Source of the DNA: Pempheris klunzingeri
Lineage: Eukaryota > Chordata > Actinopteri > Acropomatiformes > Pempheridae
Length of the DNA: 64,000 nt
Reading direction: 5' to 3'
NCBI RefSeq assembly: GCF_042242105.1
Contig: NC_092027.1
Coordinates: 3,547,506 to 3,611,505 of the forward strand
Position 1 is the stretch's first letter; each line of letters begins with the position of its first letter. This document shows positions 1 to 11,635 of the stretch, piece after piece. The translations under genes were made by a program, and so were the position numbers. The notes below the pieces were generated by a model. It did no database searches, was not told the DNA's origin, and saw nothing but the letters and a program-made list of their open reading frames with translations.

Positions 1-914
1 TTCATATAGAGTTGATTAAGTTGTCATCTTTTAACCAGTCCCTTGTAATTTGTTTAATTATTGCTACCCTTATTACTGGGAACAAGTTTGAGTCTTCGCT
101 CTCCTGCAGTAGAACCAGTGGGTTTTTGTTCAGAGAGATCCCAAAAATATCTAACAGTTTTCTAATAGAAGATTCCTAGAAGACACTTTTAGCATTACAT
201 GACCAAAATACCTGACTGTGGTTTATCTGCTCACCACATCCTCTCCAGAGTTTAATCTTCTTTGTACTTTGGTTTATTTATTCATTTGTGTTTTTATCTG
301 TCTGAATGAAAATCAACTATACTAGTATATGTTTGCATTACACTATAGTAAACTTTATTATGTCATATTGAACTATCATTAATATGGTTGTTATTAGAAC
401 TGTCAATATCTTTATTATTATTACTATTGCCATATTATAGTATATTATTATCATTATTACTATAGCAGTAGTTATGGTTGACAGTAATATCCCACTGTAC
501 TGTTTTTATTTTTGTCACACTGCACTACATCGATGCTTTCACATTTGCACTATTCTCAAACCTGCTGCTACTTATATATGACATCTTTGCCATAAATTGA
601 CACTTTCTTTTTAACGTGTTACTTTTATCTATTGTGCTTTTAATTTTGTATTTTTAATGTTGGATACCTGTTCATTGACTGTTGCAACACCTGAATTTCC
701 CCCATAGGGATCAATAAAGGATTATCTTCATCTTAAAGTGAGTGAAAGAGTGAATGAGTGTTTGAGTCTATATGTATGTTTGCTGATGATTTTCTATCCT
801 CATACATCTCTATAAATTTATAAATACAGTCTTAGATTTTTGCACACATTATTTTTATCAACAGTGAGGTCATCCCTCCTTGTATTTGAATCATTCACCA
901 TTTACACGGTCCAT
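1..914. other. 3' flank and probable 3' UTR of gene 1
   Basis: Non-coding, AT-rich sequence downstream of the gene 1 stop codon. Minus-strand AATAAA matches occur near 353-358 and 409-414, but none is clearly the used poly(A) site. A plus-strand LINE 3'-tail fragment lies at about 500-735. Nothing else was recognised. Confidence 0.5.
500..735 (+). mobile_element. LINE 3'-tail fragment in the 3' flank of gene 1
   Basis: Ends in a phrase typical of teleost LINE 3' UTRs (gggatcaataaagg) followed by a short tail of TTATCTTCATCTTA type. No reverse transcriptase part is present, so it is a heavily 5'-truncated copy. It recurs in the same place in units 2-4, so it inserted before the unit duplications. 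The left limit is approximate. Confidence 0.55.
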
Positions 915-3900
915 TTAGCTCCCCAGAACAGCGTTGGGCTGTGATCCATTACTTTGTTCTTTGGTCACCAATGGCGTGTTGCTGTTTACACCGTCTGTGG
1001 AAGAATCCTCAGCACTACTTGAAGAAACCTGTGAGTCTGAAGAGAACAAAATACAAAATCATTTGAACAAGTTAAGGACAAAAATGGATATGATAAGATT
1101 TATGTAGAGACAGTCAGAGGGACAAATAGAGAGATATGTACCTGATCTGCTCGGCAAAGTTCCTGCAGGAGAAGTGCCAGATGAAGTCTTTAAATCTACA
1201 AAAACCAATTAAATAAATCAACACTAGTTCTACTAGACCCAGTGGTGTGGTGGTGCCTGGAGAAGTGAATATACTTCTAATTCTATTTAAAAACAACCTA
1301 TCCAGCAAAGTTTGGTCCTGATTGGACCATGAAGAGCCTAATTAGCAACCACTTCCTGTTTCATGGCGAAACAGAAATTTGAGGCCTCGCCACGCCATCT
1401 GGTGAAAACTCTAGCGTAAGTGAATCGGATAAACTCCCTCAGACTAGTTCATTAACTTCTTTTAATGAACACAGACAAACAAATTATGGTTTCCAGAATG
1501 TGTTTTTTGTTGCATATCATTCCCCACAATATCCAGAAATCCTTCTTAATCTACAGACTGCATGTCCGCTCAGTGAAAATAGAATAAAAAGAAGTTTTAC
1601 TTACGAGATGGAGGGCGTTTGGCTGAAATAAAAGGAAAAGACAAATGTTTTATGTTGTTACAAGTAGAAATGCCACACTTTGTCACTTTCTTCTCAGTGA
1701 TGATGTCCTCTTCTATGCACTCAGACTGATATATAAATCTTTTCTATCATTTGGTTCGATCTTACAATAGTTCTTTTCCTGTCATCTCTCCCTGACATCA
1801 TCATGCTATAGTCATGTTATAATGACTGTGGCTCTGAGACCTTATTATTGTTTGGATTGAAGTCTAAATTCAGAGCACTGGAAAAATGGAGACACAGTTT
1901 CAGTTTTGGTTTCTCACCGTTCTTCTTTTTATAGATGAAGAATCCAGCCAAAGCAATGATGACAGCCAGAACAGCCACTGCAGCAATGATGATGATGATG
2001 ATGGTGGTCTTGTCAAGGGGCTTCTCTGTTGAGCAGAAAACAACAAACAAATCACAGCCTGTACAGATGAAGCAGGTTAGGAGAGAAAAACATCCATTTC
2101 CCAACCAGACCCAAATCTTGTTTACAGACACTATATGTGTTTCCTGCTGCTGTTCTTATTCTTGATCTAAATCTTTATCCCTTCTTGTCTCTGTGTAATA
2201 ACTGTATCTGTGCTGGTTTGCAGTGTAGTTTGTAGTTTGTAGTGTGTAGTTTTGTTGTCTTTGTTTCTGTTTATGATGGTTTCTGTCCCACATGTTGGTT
2301 TTTGGCACAAGGAGAGCTTTTAACACTGATACTTTATGACTATCACCACAATCAACCAACTTTATTCTGACTGATAAATACATACATTCAGATTATTAAA
2401 CAGGCAAAAACAATTATAACTCCTTAAATGCACTTTAAAAACTAGAGTTTAAATAAAAAAATATATATAAAACAAGTTTTTGGGGACTTGCTGATGGTGG
2501 GCAGGTTCATTGGCTGAATACTGATCTAGGAAACTGTCAACAAAACAAGGAAAAGGAAAACAAAATTTCTCACCCAACAGACAAAAAACATGACCTGCAG
2601 GCTGTTACAATAAAATAATGGCTGTTTCCCACCTCCATCACTTCTGATTCCAGTCTTACCTTCGTTGGTCTCGATCACTGCTTTGTCCAGTTTGGTGACG
2701 ATGTCCTCAACACCAGAGAGCTGAAACACACATTCGTAGCTCCCCCAGTCTTCAGATGCTCCTGGTGCTTTCAGGTCAACGCTCGTCTGGAAGGATCCAT
2801 CGTTGTTGGGGAGGATCTCTCCGAGGGTCACGCCCTCATGATGCTCCTCTCCACCTTTCCTCCAGAACATCATGGCTGCGTTAGGGTAGAAACCTGTAGC
2901 GTGGCAGGTGACTGGAGAGGAGGGAGACTTCTGGAGGAGAGACACTTTGGGACGGTCTGGGAGTAAAGAGAAAGACAGTTTATACGCTATTAGTATGTAC
3001 TATATATTAATATTTAGCAGATGCTATTTGCAGCCAGGTGTAAATAGGCAATGTGGCAAATAAAGTGTGTCCATGAACAGATATGACTTTTTAATCAATC
3101 AATATAGAATTCCTCCTCAGTATTGAGCATAGATGTTTATATAGTAGATATTTGTGCTGCTTTTAGATGGTCTGACAAAGAAAAGCCAAAACCAAATAAC
3201 ACTTCACTGGTGAGAAGTTGGTTTACAAAGAAAATATGATAATCTTTATTCAAATCAATTAGTATATATTAATGATAGATGGTGAAAAAATGATATTTAT
3301 CAGTCAGCTCCTGTCACTCTAATTGTTACTGTGTGAAGTTAAACTGTGAGGAGTTATTGATAAATCTCTATTGTTCATCTCTCTTGTATAAACATGATGA
3401 TAACTCATTTATTTTCTGTTGTACAAAACTGTTAGATTTCTGTATCATGTGTAACTGTTGCACTACGACGATGCAAAACTGTTGATACGCCTTGTATATA
3501 TTTGGACACAGTGTCTGACTTTAAATGTAAAATAATTTAAATATACATACATGTTTATACTAAAAATGTTATTTAAAACAAAATTGTCTTGCCTGCCAGA
3601 AATTTACTTTATATTTCATCTTTATTGTCATGAATTAAACAAAACTAGAAAATGTGCAGTTCCTGAAGACACTGCAGTGTGAATGCTGCCAGCTGAATAG
3701 CTGACGCCACACTGCATTGCTGCTTTTTGTAACTGTAATTCATGGTTTAAGGTTCCATGATTTGGGTGCTGCGAATTCCTAGTGCCTCTGAATGCACCAC
3801 GTGCCTGTCAATCAGCTGTCAGGTTGCCATGGTGATGGTGCCTGCTGAGTCACTCTGGGCTCACACAGCTCTTTTCATTGACATTTCAGCTGTGACACAC

Positions 3901-5177
3901 CTCTGAAAATCCAGGTTTTAGCTAAAAACAGTGACTGTCACAGCTTTAATGTGTGGACCAGTGGAGAGAAGAGGGTCTGCTGAACACGTACATGTAGTTT
4001 AATGTCTCTAACTTCTAAATTGAGAGAGCTGGAGCAGGTTAGAAAAGTGTTTGTTTCTGCCTCCCTCCTGAAGTTTGTGCTCTCAGTTAACATGGCAGTC
4101 AATGAGGCAGTTGGTTGGCTCTCCTGACGCTTCGAGGCTCACGGAGGCAGCTGTGTAAGTTTTTTGTTTCCATGGCCACATCACTGCGACGGGCACGATT
4201 TTTTCTACGTTTTGGTGCATAAATGGTGAGTCTGAGTGGCACACCGTGGTCGTGAGAGTGAGATTAAGACAACATTTTCACTTGATTTTCCTGCTCCTCT
4301 GCACTCTAGAGATGATGTCACCCACTCTAGGCAGCGCAATACACACCCATTATAAAATCTGAAAAGGAGCGAAAACGGCATAAAACTAAAACTGTGATAT
4401 TGTCAAAACTGCAAAATATATGTAAAAAAGCTAAATTATACTGTAACAGCTGAAGGTCTTGTGGTCTGTTTAAAAGTTGAATGGAGTCTCTGGCTGAAAG
4501 TATGACGAAGCTATAACCTTTCAAAGTGGAGGAAGTTGAAGAGGATTTGAACGTTCGGCCCTGAGCAGCTGTTGACATCTTGGCGGCCATTTTGTACGTA
4601 GAAAGAAAGGAGTTTCCTTAAAAACTAATTATGTAGGTTAATCTAATCATTAATATTATATAGCAGAAATATTACTGTTACTATCTACATAACATTATTT
4701 ATTTTAAGCGTGGGAGAGAAAGTGACAGAAACTGTGGTAAAGTAGGAGGCAGAGAGATGAAGAGGAGCGAGAACATGACAGAAAGATAAATGTGACACAA
4801 AGTGGGTGTATTTTGTTCATATAACTGTTGAGAAGACACAAAGAAGACATATTAACATTACTGTGTCCATGAATCCACATCAGGTCATGAGACTCTACCT
4901 GTTCTCAGCAGAGAGCTGCTCCCATAATCTACGTACTTCTTCAGCCAGTCAGGACAAATCTGGGTCAGGTAGTTTTTATACTGTACTATCCCGGGTTTGT
5001 TATTGTCCCACTTGTGTTTGGTGATGACAGCCTCTGGTGTTGGAGCGATCCATGTCTCTGTCTTCAGGTCAAATACTATGAAGTCTTCTCCATCATAACC
5101 ATCCTGACTGAAACCGTTGGTTTTTCCCGTCTGATCATCCCACTGACAGCCGTACATCCTCTGGGCAATGTGGACAC

Positions 5178-5268
<91 letters not shown>

Positions 5269-6862
5269 CATTAAACAGAGTGAGATCACTGAAAAAAGGT
5301 GAAAAAAGCCTTCATGAGCACCAAGAGCTTCAGGTGAAACCTTCAAACAGCTTCTTTTGTCCGACCAACACTGAACAGTATTTAATTTAAAGTGATAATA
5401 AACAGAGAAAAGCAGCAAAGTAGTGATGGGAATTTCGGCTCTTTCTGCTCCCAAGTGGCTCCTCAGATATTTTTGTTGCTTCAATACATTTATTGCCAAA
5501 TTATGTGTAAAATGAATTACTAATGTAAAAAACACATTATATAGAATATGTATTATTTATATTGCTTTATTGATTCTAAATTATTTAGTTTTACTGGCTC
5601 ATAGAGCTCAGGGCTGTAGATCTTGGTGGCTGTGTTGTTGTCCTGGATGATACTGTAGATAATGTAGGAGCAGTAGACACACTGGCACCTTCATTAACAG
5701 CAGCTTCCCTTGCTTGTCTTTCCTCCTCTAACTGAATTGATGGTGAACAGTACACACACTTGTCTGTGCAGGTTGTTTGTGGAGTCTGCCCGATATGAAA
5801 CTTGAATTTTGCAAAGTCTGCACTCTGCCCTCCAACTATCAAGTGTATTAAAATGTGTCCAAATTTTACACCATTTTCTGTCGCTCATTTTTCTCACCTG
5901 TCCTGCTGCAGTCTGACTATGCAGCAATACTCTCTCACACTCTCATCTCTCCACCTCACTCCAGTTCGTGTGCTCACTGCGCTGTGCCCCCCTCCCTCCC
6001 GCTCAGTTTGGACACACAGACACCACCACACATCTTGACCAATCACGTGCAGCTTTAACAGAGAAAAGACGAGAAAAACAAACATCCCGATCGCATCGGC
6101 TCCCAATCAGGAGCCGGCTCCCATCGTTCACTTCAAAGAGCCGGCTTTTTCTCTTATTGAGAAACTGGTGCTAGAAAACATTCTGCATTAAATAAGTTAA
6201 ATAAGTAATAAATAAATAAAATAATAAATAAAAGACTTAAATGATTGGATGATTAAAAATGTTGTCAATTAATTTTCTGTTGATCAGCTAATTGATTACT
6301 TGACTAATTGTTTCAGAATAGATGTTTATTGTGGCACAGACACACTGAGGCATGGGGGTCTGATCACAGGTAAAAGTGGGGGTGCATGATTAGTGATTAG
6401 TGTAACGGGAGGTAAAGTGGGACGACTTTCATTTAATTAACACCTGAAAAGGACATTTTCTAAAACACAGTCATAACCATTAAAGCTGCTCTCTCAGTGT
6501 AAAGCTCAGTTTATATTGCACCATAAAATATTAGTGTTTCATTGTGTTCTGTTCTGGTTTCAGCAGTGAAAGAACGATTAAATGTTGTCTCAGAGTGCAC
6601 GTGATGCATATATCTGATAGTCTGCTGACTTTAGGACATTAGGAAAAGACATGTATGAAAATAAAATAAATGTAAAGACTACATAGAGAGCAAATAAATA
6701 TAAAAATCTAAATATAAGGTAATGAGGTACGGCAGCAACGAAATGTAGAAACACAATAAACATATGTGAGTAAATACATCCAATAAATATTAAAATATAA
6801 AGCCAAGAAAAGGCTCCATCAGACAGTTTAATCTCTGTGAATAAAACACTGCTGACAGACTG

Positions 6863-6928
<66 letters not shown>

Positions 6929-8021
6929 TTACACCTGTTCACTAAAATACAGGATGAAAATATAAATAATGTTTCATCAGTAGAAAGTGAAAAATAAACA
7001 AACCTCCAGTTTGGTTGAAGCGCTGCTTTGCAGTGTCAATGTTGACTTTGAGGGCCTGCTGGGAACCCTGATGGTACCCAGTCTCCCTCTCCCAGTACTG
7101 AGGATCATCCTCTGTGACTCTGCTCATCCAGTCCTGTTTGGCTTCTGCTCTCTTGGTCTCACTGTCGTAGTGAAACATCTGAACATCATCAACCAACCCA
7201 ACAATCACAAACTCTGGGAAGTTTGTGACTCCAGAAGAGGCAGTGAAGAAATACTTCAGAGAGTGAGTCACTGTAAGAAGGACATAATTAAGTGTACACA
7301 ATCCAAATTAACTATATTAACGTGATCTGAGACTGAAAATGTGTTAATCAATGAAGAAAAACTAAAAATGTAGATTTACATAATTTCTAAACTTACAGTT
7401 TTAAGGTCTATATTAAACAGTAATGAACAGTTTAAAGATTAAAGACTGAAAAGTGAACTATTCAAAGTTTTGGACAAGAAACTCTTGTTTTTATGATCGT
7501 TACTGTTCTTTATTTATTAATCTGAGTGTGTGTTGGAGAGTTTGGCGCGTCGTAGTTCTGCTGCCATTTTAACATTTAGATCGACCAGACAGTATCGATT
7601 AATGATCCTGACAATATCGATTAAGATAATGTCTCAAATAATAGCTAAAAACAAAGATAAACACAGTTTCCAACAGCTCTTTTTAGACACACACCTTCCC
7701 TCTGACAGAAAGTATTATTAGGGATTATAATGAGATGAACAGACTGAATGTCCTCACGTGACCTTTAAGATTATGAGTTTATAGCTTTTTAACATTTCTA
7801 TAATCTGCAAAGAAGTCCTGAAATCAAACATTAAAAAAAACGATCAAAACATCGAGTAATTCACAGAAACACTACATAAAGACACGGAGCTTTTTTTTTT
7901 CTTTACGATCAACCGATTTAAAATAACATCTTAACTCACGAGCCGTCGCGTCCTGCAGGAACATCAGAGCCAGAAAAACCAGAGTCTTCATCTTGATCAT
8001 CTGAATCATTGAGGGATTCAT
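915..8021 (-). CDS. MHC class I heavy chain, U lineage (gene 1), 8 exons
   Basis: Class I heavy chain that would present peptides at the cell surface with beta-2-microglobulin. Exons, 5' to 3': 7940-8021 (leader), 7004-7270 (alpha1), 4899-5177 (alpha2), 2660-2956 (alpha3), 1918-2025 (transmembrane), 1605-1622, 1142-1195, 915-1036. They join in phase 1 throughout and give 408 residues plus TAA. Leader about 1-27; alpha1 28-116, ending in the conserved N-glycosylation site NQTGG; alpha2 117-209 with the Cys pair (MYGC, QIC); alpha3 210-308 with the Ig C1 pattern CHATGFYP and YECVF; transmembrane 309-344, Ile-rich and closed by YKKKN; Ser/Thr-rich tail without Tyr. Peptide-terminus residues Y7, Y59, R84, T143, K146, W147, Y159 and Y171 (HLA numbering) are all present, so it looks classical. 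The first ATG gives a slightly long leader; an internal MKTLVFLAL start is also possible. A hAT element separates promoter and start codon. Function is inferred from homology. Confidence 0.93.
3914..4575. repeat. 660-bp segment in intron 3 of gene 1, shared by units 1-4, absent from gene 5
   Basis: In gene 5 the sequence jumps from gaaaatcca to tcttggcg (about 53577-53579), skipping about 660 bp present in genes 1-4 (also 15008-15669, 26132-26793 and about 37752-38413). No target duplication or inverted ends are obvious, so a deletion in gene 5 is as likely as an insertion in the others. Confidence 0.4.
5178..5265. repeat. (GA)n microsatellite forming the exon 3 polypyrimidine tract, gene 1
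   Basis: On the gene strand this is (CT)n running straight into the CAG acceptor of the alpha2 exon, so it serves as the polypyrimidine tract. Length about 88 bp. Confidence 0.9.
5422..6150 (-). mobile_element. hAT fragment with BED zinc-finger remnant, intron 2 of gene 1
   Basis: 729 bp that is missing from unit 4, where agcaaagt joins ctcttattgag directly (near 39653). The ends carry hAT-like GTGATGGGAATTTCGGCTC and inverted GAGCCGGCTC repeats. The minus strand near 5750-5890 encodes a BED finger-like stretch (KWCKIWTHF, AECRLCK, NNLHRQ). The expected His after NL.R is Gln, and the catalytic transposase domain is absent, so it is a dead remnant. No clean target duplication is seen. Confidence 0.65.
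6864..6927. repeat. (GT)n microsatellite, intron 2 of gene 1
   Basis: About 64 bp of GT near the alpha1 exon donor. The same length as in gene 2. Confidence 0.9.
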
Positions 8022-8041
8022 GGTTCTTGTGTTTCTCCGTC

Positions 8042-9136
8042 CAGAGTCGGCAACCCGCGGCTCCGGAGCCGCATGTGGCTCTTTAATCCCTCTGCTGCGG
8101 CTCCCTGTGGCTTTGAAAACTAAATCATGACTATTTTAACTCTCTAAAGAAGTTTAAATCTAAGTCTAAGACCTAACGGGCCCACCGGCTCTGGATTACC
8201 GTAATTCCGCCACAGTTTGTGCTTTCGGAAAAATTCCAACGGTTTCTGAAAGCTGAGACGTTGCGCTTTACAGCCAACATGGTGTCATTACGGTAATTTC
8301 ACTCGCGTGTCTCCCGGAAACCCGCGAATCAAATTTTCCCCCCCAGGGAAATCAGTGGAAATGTATTTATTATGCAAATTGTTCCTTTCTGTATATATTT
8401 CTGCCAGATTGTATATGTATTTTGATACAAAAAAGGTGATTTCATTTGTGTTCATGTGCTCTGAAGGCAATTTATTTCATTAGTAAAGGCATGAATCTAT
8501 ACATATTATTAAGATTTAGGATGTAAGGGTTGTATTGATGTATAATAAATTAAAATACTCCCAAAAATGGGACAACAGTGTGTAAAAATGTCAAAAAGAT
8601 GACATGCAGACGCTGTTCGCTGAGGTTCAGGAACTAAAATCACATTAACCAAGTAAGAGAAATATTTTAATAATCTACTATTTTGCATATATTCCTATTT
8701 TTTCATTGTTCAGTGAAATAGTCCATTTGTTATTCAGGTTGACAGCTGACTGGACGCTCCAGTAAAAGGATGAAGGCACAAAAGACGACGGCATTTTTGG
8801 TTTGCTGCCAATGGATCATTTAAGTTCGTTAAATACAAGATGGACTAAAATAGACATTGCGTATTTTATTTAAAAGTAACCTTGAACCCAGCGTCTTTTT
8901 CAAAATGTTTTTGTTGCATTCAGAAATGTCACTTCATTTTCTCTGTAGCAGTCCATTGGTTACATGAAAGCAACACACTATGGTTTGTTTATACATAACA
9001 TAAAGGTAAAAAACAATATATGCAGTGTTATCTTCATTTTGAATGTCAGAAGGGTTTTGCGGCTCCCGGTGTTTTCTTTTCTGTGGGAAACGGAACCAAA
9101 TGGCTCTTAGAGCAGTTAAGGTTGCAGACCCGTCTG
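8042..9136. mobile_element. hAT-type DNA transposon remnant between promoter and exon 1 of gene 1
   Basis: About 1,095 bp with imperfect terminal inverted repeats: the left end reads CAGAGTCGGCAACC, and the right end, reverse-complemented, reads CAGACGGGTCTGCAACC. Subterminal GCGGCTC/GGCTCTT motifs are typical of hAT elements. No transposase is recognisable, so it is a non-autonomous or decayed copy. No clear 8-bp target duplication is seen, and the empty allele in genes 4 and 5 has about 16 bases not present beside the element. It splits the gene's 5' end. Confidence 0.7.
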
Positions 9137-9179
9137 GACTGAGCTCCTGTTTGCTGCTCCACAAGATGGGAAGGGGCTC

Positions 9180-9272
9180 TGACGTCACATGGCCCGTCCA
9201 GCCAATGAGAATTCAGGGCGACTTGTTGCTGGGTAGAACTGACCCGCTGAGGTTGTCAACGAAAGTGAAAGT
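9180..9272 (-). promoter_or_regulatory. Class I promoter box cluster of gene 1 (ISRE, SXY-like, CRE)
   Basis: Read on the minus strand: ISRE ACTTTCACTTTC (9261-9272), X1-like CCCAGCAACA (9224-9233), Y-box CATTGG within CTCATTGGCTG (CCAAT at 9202-9206 on the plus strand), then a perfect CRE TGACGTCA (9180-9187). ISRE and SXY boxes are the elements through which interferon/IRF and NLRC5-RFX-NFY drive class I genes. The ATG is about 1.16 kb away because a hAT element lies between. No TATA box seen. Confidence 0.75.
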
Positions 9273-9300
9273 TAAACTAGCGTGTTTTTGGCCCGTGTGA

Positions 9301-11635
9301 GGGGAAGGGGAGCTTCGTGGGGAGCTTTATTCTGGTGTCTCCACTTTGTCCACACATGAAAGCTGCTGCTCACATTTTCTATAACGGCTGATGTCACATA
9401 ATGTTTTCTGGGAGGTCAGAGGTCACTGTCAGCTGCAGGTCAGACACTGTGGAGGTGGTGTGGATGCTGCAGGGTCTTCTTGTGTTGTGTATGGCTGCCC
9501 TGGGACTGAACACAGTCCTGATCAAAATACCACCAACAAACAATAAATCAAAGTGTTCAAACCTGCAGTGGATGTGCAGCAGTGCAGTTTCTCCCTGATA
9601 GTATCTGTTGTTTTAAACACACCTGAGTGCAATCACACCATCTGGTTATTGAATGAGATGGAGGGGAACATCTCTGTGTCCATACTGAAGTCCATAACCA
9701 AAACAGTATCTTATTTATGTGTCAGTATGTTTCCGTGCAGGCCTGCACATGGGTCTCGGCACAAATTAGACCTCATATTAGGACAGAGTGACAAACAATA
9801 AACACTAAATATAGTTTACATGAAGCGATATTTGGCCTTTTAATGTGACATGAAAACGTGAATGAAAGAAATCAAGCCAGAGGAGAAAGAGAGTGAGAGA
9901 GCTTCTTAAACACAAACATCAGGTCAGACCAGCTCTGTCCTGCAGGCTAAAAGCTCCTGAACTGATCTGAAGCTGTGGACGCTGAAAACTGCCCCAACCA
10001 CAGAAATCTAACACCACTGTTGATGTTTGAACACCTGATGCTGTTTTTCACTTTGCCGTTTCTGAAGCATTTTAGAAAAGGTTTGAGTTTAACAGAAATA
10101 CTCTTCCTGCTCTCTGCTGATCAGTAAGTTTCAATTCAAGAATAAATAGATATTTAATAATTTCATGATTATTGATGCATTAAAGTGTACACGTCACTTT
10201 AACGGCGAAGCTGGTAACCATGGCTGATTTAAGTCTATATGGTTGGGTAGCTATAATAACACAGAATGTATTTTTTGATTATATTTTGTATTGATTAATT
10301 GAAGCAGGCCTTATGATGAAAGCTAAATAAATGCAGTGCAGTGAAAAGTAGAATATTTCCCTCTGAACTGCAGTGGAGTAGAAGTATGAAATAACATTAA
10401 ATGGAAAAACTCATAGTAAAAGTACGAGCTCCTCAAAATGACTCTTAAGTATTTGAATGTACTTATTTAAGTTCCACTGCTGAAAGTCTAAATATATAAT
10501 GTATATGTTTGCTATGACAGAGGAGTGGGTGAAGTTTATACACAAGTGAAAACTTAACATATTAAAACATGATTGAAGAGAAATCTGTCAGTCAAGAACT
10601 TAATATAATAAATATATAAATGCTGTGATCAATATTTGTTCTCTATTTAAGTGTATTAGTACAGATTGTTGTATAACTGATCTCCAAATGAATGATCAAG
10701 TACATTTAGGCTTTTCAGATTCATCAAAGGAAATCACAAAGTCTCCCTCCCTCTCCACCACTCACACAGATTATTGATGCCAAGAGCAGATCACACAACA
10801 ACCAGAGTAAATAGTCTTCAAAATAAAGAAAAAACAGCAGGGGAGAGAATATTCAATATATAATAGTCACTCAGTACAGAATATACTCACAGTAACAAAT
10901 TTCCTTTTCATTTCGAACACAAAATGTCACCAAATGTAAAAGTTTCTAAATATGATGTGTACAGATTCATTTATTATTCTGATGAGCTAGTTCTAATTAT
11001 ATTCTTAATCCTTTTATAAACCAGACTACTGGGAAACACAAGTACTGACAGATAGAAAGGACTCAGAAATCATCAGCGTGACTTCATGTCAAGTAAAAAG
11101 ATGAACTTCTGCTTCAGTTGTGCCACAAGTTTGCTCAACTGGTTTCATCCTTTGTGAACTTTTTCATTTGATATCTGAACATCTGCACTTGGAGCCACTT
11201 CACTTGGTGTTTGTGTGAAAAACCAGGATTTATTCACGTTCCTGTGTGATCTCAGATGAGCAGGCACGTTTAATTTACCACACTGACACGTGTTTTATTA
11301 TCTAAATACATATATTTTAAATTTAACAACACAAAAGAATACAAGGCACACACTTACTTTTCCCTTAAAATACCATTGTGATTCTGGAGTTACAGAATAT
11401 ATCAAGGATTATAAATCAAAAACACAAAACAGAGAGAGAAAAAAGGTGAAATAGAGAATAAAATAGCACACAGTGTGTCTATGTGTACACATGTATTAGC
11501 ATATATTCACTCATTCATGTTTGTTTATTCGAACATGCAAAGAAACATCAGTACAACTAAAATCCTATTTTTGTCTTAATCATCACATCCAGCGAGACAG
11601 CCCTAGATAGCCCAGAGATAGTATATGTATTTCAT
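9301..11635. other. Intergenic DNA upstream of gene 1
   Basis: 2.3 kb between the gene 1 promoter and unit 2. It contains a short open stretch on the plus strand (9553-9801) with no family I recognise and otherwise AT-rich non-coding DNA. No RNA gene or promoter signature was recognised. The part after about 10830 is absent from units 4 and 5. Confidence 0.6.

Larger units (their letters stand above)
1..11635. repeat. Tandem MHC class I unit 1 of the array
   Basis: First copy of a unit of about 11.1-11.6 kb. The opening bases (ttcatatagagttgattaag) recur at 11636, 22760 and 33844. It holds the 3' flank, gene 1 on the minus strand, its promoter and upstream intergenic DNA. Compared with unit 2 its 3' half is about 0.5 kb longer, because intron 4 keeps a segment near 2110-2640. 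From about 6.9 kb to the end it runs at a constant 11,124-bp offset from unit 2 with no indel that I noticed. Confidence 0.9.

Noticed and set aside
1935-2165. Plus-strand open frame opposite the transmembrane exon (MKNPAKAMM...)
   Set aside because: It is the shadow of the transmembrane exon: the Met run is the complement of the Ile codon repeat. No independent support.
4327-4590. 87-codon minus-strand open frame conserved in intron 3 of genes 1-4
   Set aside because: It sits between class I exons in an intron, has no recognisable motif, and is missing from gene 5; probably chance or an old repeat.
4885-5535. Long minus-strand open frame with Leu-Ser repeats running into the alpha2 exon (also in genes 2-4)
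   Set aside because: The Leu-Ser part is translated (CT)n microsatellite in intron 2. Only the part after the CAG acceptor is coding.
5591-5842. Minus-strand open frame next to the BED finger remnant read as a host gene
   Set aside because: It is inside the 729-bp hAT remnant, lacks the transposase domain, and carries no host features.
9043-9300. Overlapping plus and minus open frames of about 85 codons near gene 1's promoter (also in units 2 and 3)
   Set aside because: They lie across the end of the hAT remnant and the promoter boxes, have no family resemblance, and are absent as units in genes 4 and 5.
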